DNA of 64,000 nucleotides from NCBI GenBank assembly GCA_017506865.1, contig JAFCMP010000512.1, positions 736,607 to 800,606 of the forward strand, in the 5' to 3' direction. Position numbers and translations under genes: made by a program. Below, one piece after another: positions 53,901 through 63,985 of the stretch. The notes below the pieces were generated by a model, which was given only the letters and a program-made list of their open reading frames with translations, was not told where the DNA came from and made no database searches. This DNA is from Tribonema minus. Its lineage: Eukaryota > Sar > Xanthophyceae > Tribonematales > Tribonemataceae. The stretch's first letter is position 1. Each line of letters opens with the position of its first letter.

Positions 53901-56520
53901 GAACGTATGTGCCGATGAAGTAGTCGAGGAAGTCCGGCAGCTGTGCTGCTACCCATTCCGCTGCCGCCAGGACGAACACCATGTTGAAGGCATTCTTGAG
54001 GTCCAGCATGAACTGCCAGTGACCGAGCTCATACGCGAGTTTGCCGGCCATGGCCGCTTTCTCCGCTCCTGCTGAGACGGCTACCCCATACTGCCCGTCT
54101 GGCTCAAGGAGCTCCGCCAGGAAGTCTTTGCGGTCTGCCACGTACACCGAAGTGCATAGTCGCTGCAGCACCTCGCCGCAAACGATGGGCCGCTGCTTAG
54201 CTGTACCATCTTCCTGTTGTTCTGCAAGTGGCGTCAGGCGCCCCGCGCCATGCAACTGCCAGAAGGCATCCGGCAGCCGCGCAGCCTCCCGCATAACGGT
54301 CTGAAGCCACCGTGTGAGGACAGCAGCAAACTCATGCCGTCCCCAGCTTGTGCGTAGCGCATCCTGCAGGTGGCTGTAGCGCAGCCCCGATGGGCCTGCT
54401 CCACTGTAAGGGCTTGCTCGCTGGATGAGCTTGGCAACCGTCTCTGGCTCAATTCCCTCCCCCTGTAACAGGCTGAGTTCTGCTGGCATGTCGGCTGCTT
54501 TCGCCACAAGCTGATCAACCATGCCGGATAGCTCATGGAGTTGTTCCCCTGGCGCAGCGGGGGGGTGTTTGGACTGCATGGCGGCAAAGCAGTCATCATC
54601 AGGTATCGCCACCGTTTTGGGCTGAAGGAAACGCGCTGCCTGCTGTAGCCCCCCCCGTGTGCCCATGCACTGTAGGACGTAGGCGTTGATCGCTGCCTCC
54701 GTTTGCTGGCGCGCGCGCCAGCGCCGGTGCGCACGCGCGTGTGCGAGGAGCGCTGGCACCAACCGGTCAAGCTCACCGCGTGCCAACATTCTGATTCTGT
54801 CGGAGCGAGTGATGCCAGGTGCGCCATCGGTGGAGGTGATGAGTGATGGCATGAGGTGGTGTAGAATCGTGGATCTTTGCAGTCGCTGCACCCGCCCTGC
54901 AGAATCTGGCTCCCGCGCCGCATTGACGAACATCGTCATTGTGTGTGCCAACAGATGTGTTGCTGCGTTCTCCAGTGCAGCTCCCACATAGCGACGATTG
55001 CGTGGTCTAGCAAGGCTTCTAGTTGTCGCGAACTGCAGCTTGCACAGCTCATCGAGGCTGATGCTGTCAAGCACTGCTGCGACTGCGGGGGTTGAGATGG
55101 TCCACGTGAAAAGCCCACCTGCCCCACCTGCTGCGCCTGCAGGGCCTGGCGCTGCCGCTGCTGTCGCCGCACCTGCCGCTCTGGGACCCCCTCCGCCGCC
55201 GCCGCGGCCGCCACGACCACAGCCTCGTCCGCCGCTGTCGCTGCTGCGACCGCTGCCACGGCCACCGCGGCCGTTTTGAGTTCGCGCGCCACTGCCGCTG
55301 TTGCTAGCACCGCCGCTGCGGCTGCTGGCATCACTGCTGCGGCCGTTGCCAGCGCCGCTGTCCTTAGTACCGGCTGCACTGCCGCCGCCGGCACCGCTGC
55401 TGCTGCCGCCTCCGGTTCTGCTGCCGCTAGTCGCTCTGCTACTGCTGATGTCTGCATCATTGCTGCCGCTGCGAACGCGTCCTCCATTGCCACGTCCGCG
55501 CCCTCCACTGCGACCCCGACCCCCTCGTGTAGCACTGCTGCCCCCGCGTTCCGGCCTCTTTGAGCTGCCGGAGGAGCTGCTGCCACCAGCCTGAGCAGCA
55601 GGTGCCTGCTGCGCGTGCGCTGGTCCCTTTGCGTAGGGGTTGCCGATGGGTGTGCACGCCGGTTGCTGCTGTGGCAGCGACGTGGTAGCTGTTGCCGTCG
55701 ATGCATCAGGTGCTAGCGGTGCTGCTGATGCTGTTGTTGACAATGTTGCCGCCACTGCAGCGGGTGAAGTGATAGGCCTGCATTTGCGGCAGTGCTTGCC
55801 CGCGCTGGCATCGCTGCTGTCCACTCTGAATGTCTTGTTGGCATGAAACAGGTTTTTGCACAAGGCACACTCGGTGTAGATGGTTTGCAAGTGCGACGTG
55901 CTGAGGTCGGAGCGCTCCAGGAACGTTGTTGCTGTCCCACTGTGGTGTTTGCGCTGGTGCTTCGCCGCGATGTGGGCGTTTAACCTCTGCTGTAACGAGA
56001 GCAGCGACATGCCCTTCTTCACCACGAGGTCGCATAAGTTGCACTTGTACTCCGGGTCCGCACTGCCTCCACCTCCAGCTTCGTCGTCTAGCATCAGACG
56101 TTGCTGTTCCAGACTGTTATGACCTGTTCTAGAGCGCTTGACTGCACTTTGCCCGCCCGTGTGCTCCCCTTCGCCTGTTTGATCGGAAATTGACCAACCG
56201 TCATTCTGTACCCTCTTGCGTTTGTGCGCTGCGCGTCCGTCTCCAGTTGCTCTGCTGCTGCCACTCGTGCCATCGTCCTGTTGACAAGCGCCATTGCCAT
56301 CTGCAGCACTGGTGCTAATATCCTGCGCTTGTGCGCACGCTAGATCGGGTTCCTTGCATTTCTGCGCTGATTCAGAGTTGGCAATACGGGCCTCCCGCCG
56401 CCGCCATGATATTCTTTTCATGATCTCTGCTACGCCATGGTGCTACATGCTACAGCTACATACCTATCCGCATCTCGTGGAGGCCTACTAGAAAGTAGTT
56501 TTTACAATTTGTTTTTTTGT
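50976..56520 (-). mobile_element. Full-length non-LTR retrotransposon with restriction-like endonuclease
   Basis: A 5.5-kb element bordered by the 12-bp direct repeat AATACTGTACTT, with no long terminal repeats. It carries one long ORF with zinc-finger motifs, reverse transcriptase and a C-terminal CCHC plus restriction-like endonuclease arrangement, the layout of early-branching LINE-type elements (R2/CRE/NeSL/Utopia-like). The insertion splits a 3' flank that is uninterrupted next to ankyrin copy A. The 3' end (plus-strand left) has a short GGGC...GCCC stem shared by three relics in the window. The 5' end carries a CTAC/GTAG mini-stem near 56488. An intact ORF and a clean target-site duplication suggest recent insertion. 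Confidence 0.88.
51082..56421 (-). CDS. Retrotransposon polyprotein: zinc fingers, reverse transcriptase, CCHC, RLE
   Basis: A 1779-residue single ORF. Order: basic N-terminus; C2H2-type finger near residues 125-160 (YKCNLCDLVVKKG...HIAAKHQ) and a Cys-rich pair near 185-215 (CALCKNLF...HCRKC); Ser/Gly/Arg-rich region to about 460; reverse transcriptase near 680-960 with FMLDLKNAFN, RGFKQGDPAAPMLF and the catalytic YMDD box; Ala-rich low complexity about 1130-1440; CCHC knuckle CKLCGKSPGGTLHARLC near 1550; then RMDIVLPADAF ... LMVDVTCFE near 1615-1640, which fits the R/K-x-D...D core of the restriction-like endonuclease. It should nick target DNA and prime cDNA synthesis there. Codons are GC-rich like the host. 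Confidence 0.88.
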   Translation of the reverse strand: MKRISWRRREARIANSESAQKCKEPDLACAQAQDISTSAADGNGACQQDDGTSGSSRATGDGRAAHKRKRVQNDGWSISDQTGEGEHTGGQSAVKRSRTGHNSLEQQRLMLDDEAGGGGSADPEYKCNLCDLVVKKGMSLLSLQQRLNAHIAAKHQRKHHSGTATTFLERSDLSTSHLQTIYTECALCKNLFHANKTFRVDSSDASAGKHCRKCRPITSPAAVAATLSTTASAAPLAPDASTATATTSLPQQQPACTPIGNPYAKGPAHAQQAPAAQAGGSSSSGSSKRPERGGSSATRGGRGRSGGRGRGNGGRVRSGSNDADISSSRATSGSRTGGGSSSGAGGGSAAGTKDSGAGNGRSSDASSRSGGASNSGSGARTQNGRGGRGSGRSSDSGGRGCGRGGRGGGGGGPRAAGAATAAAAPGPAGAAGGAGGLFTWTISTPAVAAVLDSISLDELCKLQFATTRSLARPRNRRYVGAALENAATHLLAHTMTMFVNAAREPDSAGRVQRLQRSTILHHLMPSLITSTDGAPGITRSDRIRMLARGELDRLVPALLAHARAHRRWRARQQTEAAINAYVLQCMGTRGGLQQAARFLQPKTVAIPDDDCFAAMQSKHPPAAPGEQLHELSGMVDQLVAKAADMPAELSLLQGEGIEPETVAKLIQRASPYSGAGPSGLRYSHLQDALRTSWGRHEFAAVLTRWLQTVMREAARLPDAFWQLHGAGRLTPLAEQQEDGTAKQRPIVCGEVLQRLCTSVYVADRKDFLAELLEPDGQYGVAVSAGAEKAAMAGKLAYELGHWQFMLDLKNAFNMVFVLAAAEWVAAQLPDFLDYFIGTYVRTRPRLLFQHVDGSTRIIMSQRGFKQGDPAAPMLFCGAIAQCLKRFNEAAAAQRARRRMGAYMDDANVRTGACTLTQDDIQAVAQLKQHFAEVGLELNLTKSRALPGRGHVVTDHERQLLQQLGVQLVGDTDENQNRGAVLLGVPVGHSSFVDAWLRREAGAGGAGARFAERCARLTSPRAMFRLLRYCVVPRMTYCLRTIPTTQTAPAAKEWDRVTQWVLEHSMGLQPPGQTWRQFDQSGAHFHLAAHGPALQQARLPTRHGGLGITSACDIADAAYVAGTLQALQPALSGWAGVLQQAAPQAAADNAAEDAATQAAPAAAAAAPAPAASAAATVTAAAAVASGGATAPAAATASAAGRAYGAAIPATHDAAAAGSGAAAAAQAAPAAAAAAAAHGATTPAAAAAAAAAAAPASEAAAAAAAHVAPQVASAASLTAASTAAAAGIGNTAATGPTSLRAAAAPATGAASAGGAATVPAATAAMAVAAANAAGAAPTPAAAATPLAAAATAGGTAAAPAHAAAAAVNAGAARSTPAMLQGAAAAEVARLPLMRTIATAATSLRAATGDKLEHILPPALTPLQQQPPTQQPPLRPTAGGGTGADAACVLDASALQLQCSLKRPNQSALADAVATELADKVEADLQQLPQGTQRTQALARFRSQRHMHSIGMAFLNEPMYSTTASFDGLSWQLAVKRAIGVEEQTAGCKLCGKSPGGTLHARLCQAPRVKAHDTIVHNSVKRATQRLLRQYLKTGLVDEDYTPFLGSAGPPGSRRMDIVLPADAFPVTGYDDPTRHLPLMVDVTCFEAQVASRAAKTAADPERCCRDQEAAKTTHYSGHYDQNCYKLATLAIGSFGSIGEQGRKLLEAVATEYASRMSVPGGARPKALKGIALARLRSALSAALHMAYSGRVMTHMAESRGGGHMEEDVGEDPEMPFGGGGV

Positions 56521-56532
56521 AATACTGTACTT
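56521..56532. repeat. Target-site duplication, right copy
   Basis: AATACTGTACTT at the 5' border of the retrotransposon, identical to 50964-50975. Confidence 0.85.
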
Positions 56533-56870
56533 CAGAAATAGTGTTTTTCGCCTGTGCTTTTCTTCCTACAGTGGGCTCTCCAGGAGTCCCACACTGCTAC
56601 TACATCTGCTTTGATGCTGTAGTCCTTCAGTTGCAGCGCCATGTCCAGTATCATTGAGCATCACCTGGTACAGCTTCAGCTTCAGCTTTGGGATCATTGT
56701 TCCTCTCGTTGCACCAACATCGTGATCCCTTCTTTCCTTCTGGCCCCTGCTTTGAACCAGTCCGCAGGTTCAGATTCGAGAAACTTCCGGCGAGACATCC
56801 CATAGCCGATGGCCGCGGAGCCACAGGGGAGCAGGGGGTGGGGGGGCGGAGGGGCGTACCTTTGTTGGCA
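56533..56870 (+). repeat. Continuation of the ankyrin copy B flank after the insertion
   Basis: Matches the flank of copy A at about 47382-47735: TTTTTCGCCTGTGCTTTT, GGGCTCTCCAGGAGTCCCAC, TAGTCCTTC(A/C)G, GCAGCGCCATGT, CAGTC(T/C)GCAG and GAACTTCC or GAAACTTCC. It confirms that the retrotransposon interrupted a duplicated segment. Confidence 0.85.
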
Positions 56871-58098
56871 CAGCTGCAGTTGCATTTGTATGGAGCTAGA
56901 CCTGAGGTGCTGAGGGAGCTGCTACTAGTACATGTCACAATAGGGTGTCAAATGTCAGAGATGCGGGTACCACACATGCATACAAGTTACAAACAGTTCC
57001 GAGGTGCAGTGCTTCGTTTTGATGCTGTTGGCAGCTCGACTGCAATGCCAGTCAGTGTACTCCTGGTCATCAGGCTGCAGGTCCGATGCGTCACGTGTGG
57101 AAGGAATCACTGCTGTTCGTCATGAACGCTGCACTGTAGCTGCCACACAAGTGGTGATGTGACTTGCTCCAGCATGGCAGCATCTAATGCATGGTGTGCA
57201 TTCGGCAACTGAGCACCATCTCGCCGGGGGCCACAAACAACTTCATCACCGCATCAACTTCAAGTTATAGGTTCTAAATGACAACAACGTCACGAAAATC
57301 GGCAAGTGCTACCATACCAGTCTATGCCGTTGTCTGATGCGGCCAGCAGCGTCGGCGCAGTGTGACATGCAGTTCACGAAAGGTGGTTTCTCGGATGGCA
57401 AGGTGTGCCAACTTCAAGCTGTGCCAACTTGAAGTGGCGCTCAGCAGCGCCAACCCCGGGGACCACTACAGGCCACAAAATGACTTTGGCATATGGTGTC
57501 GAGGGAACCGTTGACTAAGGCAGGCGTGACGGCACTCACCGCTCACACTGTGGCTATGACGCTTTTCGCCGTTGCGGCACGCCCGACTCAAGCAGACATC
57601 GGCATCGCAGTTGACAGTGTGTCGCCATAAGCACTCAAGACTGAGCTGCATATTGCTGGTGGTCAGCAAACGGCGCGGGCCACTGCATAGTGCGCACTAG
57701 TTGCTTTTGACCTGGGATCGAGGTACACCGTGACGTGCACTGCGTGCATCGTACACCAGGCCTGTGCACAGGCAATGTAGCGTGCTTAAAAGGGGGAGAC
57801 AGGGTGCTGTTCATGTGGTTGCAGTACAGTGAATTCAAGCCCTGAGCTGCACCCGCCCACACCGACATCAGCAACAGACATCACACATATGCACGGTCGC
57901 CATGATGCGCTGTGCGCATGCATGCGCTTTGATGAGCAGCCTCAAGGCATGCACAGACACAACGAAATGGCTGATTGTACAAAAACATCAATTTCTTTCC
58001 AATTCTCTTCACGCTCGCCTCATTACACTCACTCTTTGTCACCAAGCCTTTCCTGTGGCTAACGCTATATTGCCGGCGTTCGCTGCGGTGCCTATATG
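56871..58098. other. Intergenic, nothing recognised
   Basis: No gene could be supported on either strand. It includes paired CTTCAAG and CTTGAAG motifs at about 57410-57435. Confidence 0.45.
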
Positions 58099-59290
58099 CT
58101 AGTGCCCTCCCCCATCCCCGTTGTTGTTGTGTTTCAAGATCTCCGCATTCTTTGCCTGCTGCTCATTGATGACCTTGGCCCGTTGGAACTGCGCAGGGAG
58201 GTCACAAGCAAAGACACACACACCAGAAACAGCTGTCGTAGTGAGCCGTCCGCCGCACCACTGCTGCTCGCCGGCCTGGATTGTGTGCAATTGCCGCACT
58301 AGCATATATGTCAAAGTGATGAAGTTGATACTTGTAGCTTACTGCATGACCTGCATGCCAGATGCATGCCATTAGTCTAAAGCAAAAGCGCGTTGAGGCA
58401 ATGTTTGAAGTGAAATGATTTGAAAGATCCCACTGCGGTTGCTTCGCGGCTGCACGCATGAACCTTTTCTGTGCACACACACATGAACCTATTATGCGCC
58501 CGGTGCAGCCGCAGACCGGACTCTCAATGCATGTCTTGCCCAGTCAATGGACGCTCAGTCCTAACTCAAGAATTGAGCTTGTGTGCACGAAACCCGCCCT
58601 CACACGAACACGCAGGTGGCTTCTGTGCTGTGGCACGCATAGGCTCGAAAGCAATGCCAGCAAATGTGCTGCTTGGCTGCTCGTGTTTCCTGTACTGTCC
58701 CTGCCAACTGCACATCTGATGCACAACTGATGCATATAATAAGACGAACGGTATGCAGCCAAAATACAGCAATTGTGCACCACTTGTTTGTAGGGAGATG
58801 TCGGTTCAGATGACTGAATGAGTCCCGTGCACTGACCTCTTTGAAGTGGTGCAAGCACTCAAAGTAATCGTCCCTGAAGTCCGAGCAGTCCTCGCGATTG
58901 TCGGCTTGTGCCTGCCAAAATAGGAGCAAGCAGCAATGCATTGTAGCTGCCGGTTTGCACTTATATAGGGGGCTGCTACATACATGTGCCAAAGGGATAA
59001 TGGCCTCATCTGACGTGATGAAAGCCCCAAGTGTGAAGTGTTTGAAAGTAGGGAAGCGAATGGCTCATGCTGTTCCTCTTGCCGTAAATTGCATCATGCG
59101 ATGTGCAAAAATGAAGTGTAGGGATGAACCAATACGACAGGTGGTCCCCAACCCGCATTGCATATAGCGGTAGCCCACCAAGCTGGCACGACACATCTCA
59201 GGCACGTGCACTTACGATGCACTGGTTCAAGGCGCTGAAGATGGGGTAGCACCGGCCCACTCCGCCTCGAACGCCAAAGCCTGATGACAT
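58099..59290 (-). CDS. Complex I accessory subunit NDUFS5-like (twin CX9C), three exons
   Basis: Exons 59216-59290, 58837-58911 and 58099-58188 join in phase 0 to give 79 residues. Two CX9C motifs are visible, CYPIFSALNQC and CSDFRDDYFEC, followed by LHHFKEFQRAK and a short basic tail. This is the pattern of the 15-kDa/PFFD subunit of mitochondrial NADH:ubiquinone oxidoreductase, imported into the intermembrane space by the MIA40 disulfide relay. The length is close to plant and fungal members. The gene is head to head with a second complex I subunit gene. Another small CHCH protein is possible, but RCYP...DCSDFRDDYFECLHH is characteristic. Confidence 0.85.
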
Positions 59291-59413
59291 GCTGCCCCTC
59301 CTGCGCTCACAGCAGGCAGCTCTGCCCCTTTGCCTGAAAAAAAAAGACCCAACTTCACTTTGAAAACTTCAACTCCGTGTGTGACAAGAAAAAGTAAAGA
59401 GAAAACAAACACC
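59291..59413. promoter_or_regulatory. 123-bp divergent promoter of two complex I genes
   Basis: The two start codons are separated by only 123 bp. The region holds a poly-A run next to AGACCC, and ACTTCA, CTTTGAA and CTTCAACT motifs in the middle. A shared control element for the two subunits is a reasonable inference. Confidence 0.65.
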
Positions 59414-60653
59414 ATGGGTGGCGGCAGGAAATTCCACTACCCTAAGTATGTCTGGTCCCCGGCGGGCGGCTGGTGGAATCAGCCCACGGTGAGCCTGCGA
59501 TTCCCGAATCAGACCTATCAGTTCAGACGCAAATAGCAAAGCTTGACAGCTGCTGCATTGATTTGCGCAGCATGTATTGCTCAATTCGACTACTTGCAGC
59601 AGGCAATCGCACTATCATACCCAGATCGCACAGACTCAAGTTCGACTTCGCGTGCTGGCAGGCCTGGCAACGGAACACGGCGGTGGCGTTTGGGGCTATA
59701 GCGTTGCTCAATCTGGCGGTATTCAACCTGTCTCGGCAGCTGGAGGTGAGTTTCAGTGATGCAGATTTCTTGAGGAGCAAGTTGATATCCAATCACGCAG
59801 AGGTGCAGAACCTACACTGCAGCGACTGTTTCTGGATGTGAGCGCCGCTAGGCTTTCAAGGCAGCTGATAAGCTAGAAGCTCATCACTTCAGCAGCAGCT
59901 CTAAAATTGCTGTGCTGACAGGACCTAGCTTTCCAATATATCCATCTCTCATCCCGCTACGCCTGAATGGGTTTGCAGCTGGTGATTGGCAGAAGCATGA
60001 GTTGAATTCCAAGTGCTGTAGCCACTGAATTGCATTCATGCTCAAAGCTATCGGCCGTGTAGATTCAACGCGCTGACAACGTGCCTTCACATAATGACAG
60101 TAGCCTGCCTCCATGCAATGCGGTGCCCTCCAACTGCCGATGCTCATGTCCTCCTCAGCATCGTTGTGGAACCCACAATACGGATGATTTCCACTGAGCC
60201 TTTGCAAGTGGTGCCGCCGTATGCACGGCACGCAGTGTTAACTCAACACAGCGCCATGTCAACATGTATGTGGACCTGGCGCTGACACTGACACTCCACA
60301 ACGTCGTGGATGCGTGTACCACACATTGCATACATGCTTCTTGAAGTACATGCGTTGGTGTCGTTCGCTTGTCATGCCAGCTGCGTTTGCCATGCCAGTG
60401 CAACAGTGGAACACTGCAATGAAACTTCAGTGCTGCATTTAAAAAGTACGACTCTTGCATTGCGCCCCATCATTCATGTGATTATTCATGATTTTGAATC
60501 ATCGTTTTCATGTGATGTCGCGTGTCGCCCCTCGCGCGTTCCGCTCCGCAGCGGCGACCGGTTGCTCCCCACAAGCACATACCGAGCCAGCTGTGGTGCA
60601 CGCACGCGGAGGAAGACGACCCGTCGCTGGCCAAGGGCTGGGGATCACGCTAG
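59414..60653 (+). CDS. Complex I B15/NDUFB4-like accessory subunit (plant At2g31490 type), three exons
   Basis: Exons 59414-59488, 59662-59745 and 60552-60653 join in phase 0 to give 86 residues. The N-terminus MGGGRKFHYPKYVWSPAGGW is followed by WQRNTAVAFGAIALLNLAVF, a single membrane helix with a preceding RNT. The tail is RRPVAPHKHIPSQLWCTHAE. The WxxxGG..., W.RNTA, IPSQ.WC layout matches the small single-helix subunit assigned to B15/NDUFB4 in plants. It should sit in the membrane arm of complex I. Symbol withheld because naming differs among lineages. It diverges from the NDUFS5-like gene, which strengthens the assignment. Confidence 0.72.
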
Positions 60654-62560
60654 AAAATGCTAGAACACGAGCAGCGATAGCTGGGGAACGAAAGGAAGCA
60701 CTCGAGGTAGCAGGTGTAGGGGTCATGGGCAGGTGTGTATGGTGCTCTGTCGAAAGGACAGGTGCAGGTGCGGAATGTAAATGGTCACATATTTTACCAT
60801 GGCATGCCGGCGCTGTATGCCACTTGTTGTTGTTGATTGTTGTTGAGGTAGCATGCTGGTTGCACCACCGTTTCTAACGGCATAATGTTACATTCTTGTG
60901 TGATATGTTGCCTGTGCACTGCTGCGTGCATGTCACACGCCAGCGCAGTGGCAGCTGTTGCATCGCTCAATGCAGCCGCATGACGCATTGCGCAGCTGCT
61001 GCGACGCGCTTTGCTGCATGCGCTTGTCAATCACTGGGGAAGCGTGCATATCGTAAGCGGCAGCAAATCGTCTGGTTAGTGCTCGCTGAAACCTGGCAGC
61101 ATGGCTCCATAGCCGACTATGTACACCCAGTCCAGTGGAACTGGATGGCTGACCATGGCTTGACTGCTTGTACACGCATGCACATGAACGCGTATGCCAA
61201 TGGCCGGCAAGAGCCGACATCCTGGGTGGCCATCACTGTACAGAATGCATTTCTTGACGACTGTGTTGACGTGTGCGTACATACCTGTTGGCACAACATG
61301 ATCACGATGTCACGCTTCGCGATCACCTTGGCACAGGTGCGATGCGGTGCTCCACAAATGCCTGCCACTGCATCTCAAAGTGGATCTAGTGACATGCAGG
61401 TTGGGCCACTGCGCATCTGAAGTGTCCATGCATGATGCACAAGAAGTCGCCACGTTGGTGGATGCAGTGATGAATGGTGCTGGCTACCGACGTGCAGGCA
61501 TGACATCACGCAGAGTTGCGCACAATGATGACGCATCGTGCCGTCATTTCGCCGACACACTCGCAGAGTTGCGCACAATGATGACGCATCGTGCCGTCAT
61601 TTCGCCGACACACTCTGCCGATGACAAATCATCTGACTTACTGCTGCGACTGCACCAACTCTGCGTGATGTCATGCCTGCACGAGATGACGGCACGATGC
61701 GTCATCATTGTGCGCATCACACCGCCACCGGCACGGCAACAAGCGCGGTTCAATGGCAAAGTGTTTGCACGACAACCAGGGGGCATGCATCCACCGCAGA
61801 TCACCCTCCTCACCGACATGTACTCACAATGGCCCACACAGCCTGACACAGGCAAGCGCAAGTCTACGCATGCATCGCCTTGAAGCTCCATGGCTGCCCT
61901 GACACACCAGCCTCACGAGTTGCTATTAAGAGCATTGATTTCAAATTGGCTAATAAGCCTGCGCATCACAGCGATGGAGCGCTGTCGCGCGTGTATTGCC
62001 ACATGGATGGCTCTGCGTGTCGCCATGTGGCAGGCATCGCGTGCACTGAGGCACTGATGACTGTTCTGCCTCATGAGACCTTAAGGGTGAAACACCCCCG
62101 AATGAGACCAGCCACTTCTTCGAGCGGCTTCAGTGCTCAACATGTTGCCGGCCATGACGCTGACTTGAACTGCTGCCGCTTGCCCCGCCTTCCCGGACTC
62201 TACACAGCTCTGCTGCCAGCGTTTTCGGAACGTCAATGCCGTGGCGCTCTGTATTGCAGCAGGCAAGGTTTGCCACTGCAAGCTTGACCTCCGTGGTGCC
62301 GGAGCTCACGGCGTTTCAATGCTCTGCCGCTGCAAGGGGCTGCACCAGCCCCACTGCCACTTTTTGCACCTGCCTCGGAGGCAATTGCAACGTCCTGCAA
62401 ACCGCCCCAGCACACCATGGCATGCGGCCACGTAGGTTGTCCCCATGCTCAAGAGCGCCTCTTCTGCTCAAACGTGGGGCAGTGCCCCCCCCTCTCTCGC
62501 TACTGCGCCAAACAAGGCGATTTCACAGTAAACGGCCCGTCTCGTCCTCACAACGAGAGT
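60654..62560. other. Intergenic region with inverted repeats
   Basis: No gene could be supported. The notable content is the repeat complex at 61496-61716. Confidence 0.5.
61496..61716. repeat. Rearranged inverted-repeat complex
   Basis: Unit A (GGCATGACATCACGCAGAG) is followed by unit B (GCACAATGATGACGCATCG... CCGTCAT). B is repeated in tandem with a 51-bp period (61511-61612). Further right lie A inverted (CTCTGCGTGATGTCATGCC, near 61661) and then B inverted (near 61686-61716). The right-hand order is A' then B', not the B' then A' of a simple foldback. Confidence 0.85.
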
Positions 62561-63985
62561 TCACCCGTGCGACAGGCCTCTGTAGTTGAGGCGCGTTTGC
62601 TCCGCCCACATGAGCGCTGCCTCGAAGTCTGCAGTTTCCAGCCCGTGCTGCTGGTACTGGTGCACGAAGGCACGCGCCGCGAACATCTGCTGTGCGCGCG
62701 GTGTCGCGGCATCGAAGACCTGCGAGGCAAGAGCACGGGGTGTCAGCAGACACACGGGCATTACCCACTGTAGTGTTTTACGCACATTGTCCTTGTATAC
62801 TACTTGCTTCTGTTTTGTTGTCCCCAGGTTACTTGCGTTGGAGTTGGTTGCACAGTCACAGTCATTGGTGCCAGCGATAGAGCGTATACGCACCGACCGC
62901 AAGATCATTTATGCACATGATTCGTGTATACTACTTGTGCTGGTGACAGTTGCGCAGTCACAGTCAGTGTGCCAGTTATAGCGTATGCGTGCGAGCTTCA
63001 AGGTCACCCAGGCATAAGCATGCAAAGCGTGCATATTGATACCATTGCTGCGGCGATTTCTCTGCGTGTAGCATATGCTTGTATGTCAAATGAGGCTTGC
63101 ATGAAACCTCGATGAGCTGATATGCATGGTGTGAATGACATAGTCTAAAGTATGTACCACCCTTCGCAGTGCTGTTTAGCAATTTGTGGCACTGCTTTAC
63201 CTCCTCGTATGGCATACAGTTCCATCAAATTATTAGGCGAGTCAAACTTGAAAGTAGTATCACCAACTTGCCAGAGACATGAGACATTGACCTGGTGTGC
63301 TGGCTAATTTCTTACACCAAGCAGCGACACATACCGTCAAAACGCAAAACAAACCTGTTCTACCTTCAAGTGCTAGTCCACGATATACATTTCTGAAAAT
63401 AGGCATGAAGTGCTGGAGACCTGCGCTCCCTGTGTGTGCGCACGCATGAGCGCACAAGCCACACTCACCCTCAACACGCTCTGGCTGTTGCTGAGCAGCG
63501 ATGCGCTCCTCTCGAAGCCATTCAGCGGCAGCGCCGACGTGCACACCATCGCCGGCGCCTGACACCACGCCGCATACAGGTCCGCATTCCCAAACATGTC
63601 GGCAGTAAACCCCGCTGCAGTGCTCTCACTTGCGCCCGGCATTGCAACTGGCGCCGCGGCTGGGCCCGGTGCGGCGTCGTGCCGTGGAGCGTCACCAGCG
63701 AGCTGACTGACTTGTTGAAGTTGGAAGTTGAGTTGAAGTTGAAGTTTTCACTTGCTGCGGGGTGACGCGCCAGTCCAGGCACAGGTCGTGCGCCGCGCCG
63801 CAAACGTGCAATCTGGTGCAGGCGCTTGGTGATCGCTGGCCAGGTGTCTGATACATAGCAGCATGAGCGAAAGATCACGGCGCGAAGTCGAAGTAGCTGC
63901 TGTCAATGAACGGGGGCGTCGGAAAGGGAAGTGTGCAAACAGCACTCCAAGGTCCACAGCCGAGAGGGGGCTGGAATTGTGCCAT
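62561..63985 (-). CDS. Unknown multi-exon protein
   Basis: Exons 63879-63985, 63752-63812 and 63469-63702 join in phase. They read MAQFQPPLGCGPWSAVCTLP, FIDSSYFDFAPLHVCGAAHD, LCLDWRVTPQQ and, in the third exon, AAGFTADMFGNADLYAAWCQ, APAMVCTSALPLNGFERSAS and LLSNSQSVLR. A fourth candidate (63201-63291, FDSPNNLMELYAIRGG) and a last one (62561-62719, FAARAFVHQYQQHGLETADF then EAALMWAEQTRLNYRGL, stop) look protein-like. Their link is not resolved because phases do not match directly. I do not recognise the family. The ATG at 63983-63985 is close to the window edge, so an upstream exon is possible. Confidence 0.45.

Noticed and set aside
60488..60877. 129-codon plus-strand frame starting at 60488
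   Set aside because: Overlaps the last exon of the B15/NDUFB4-like gene in another frame; the spliced frame has the family motif IPSQLWC.
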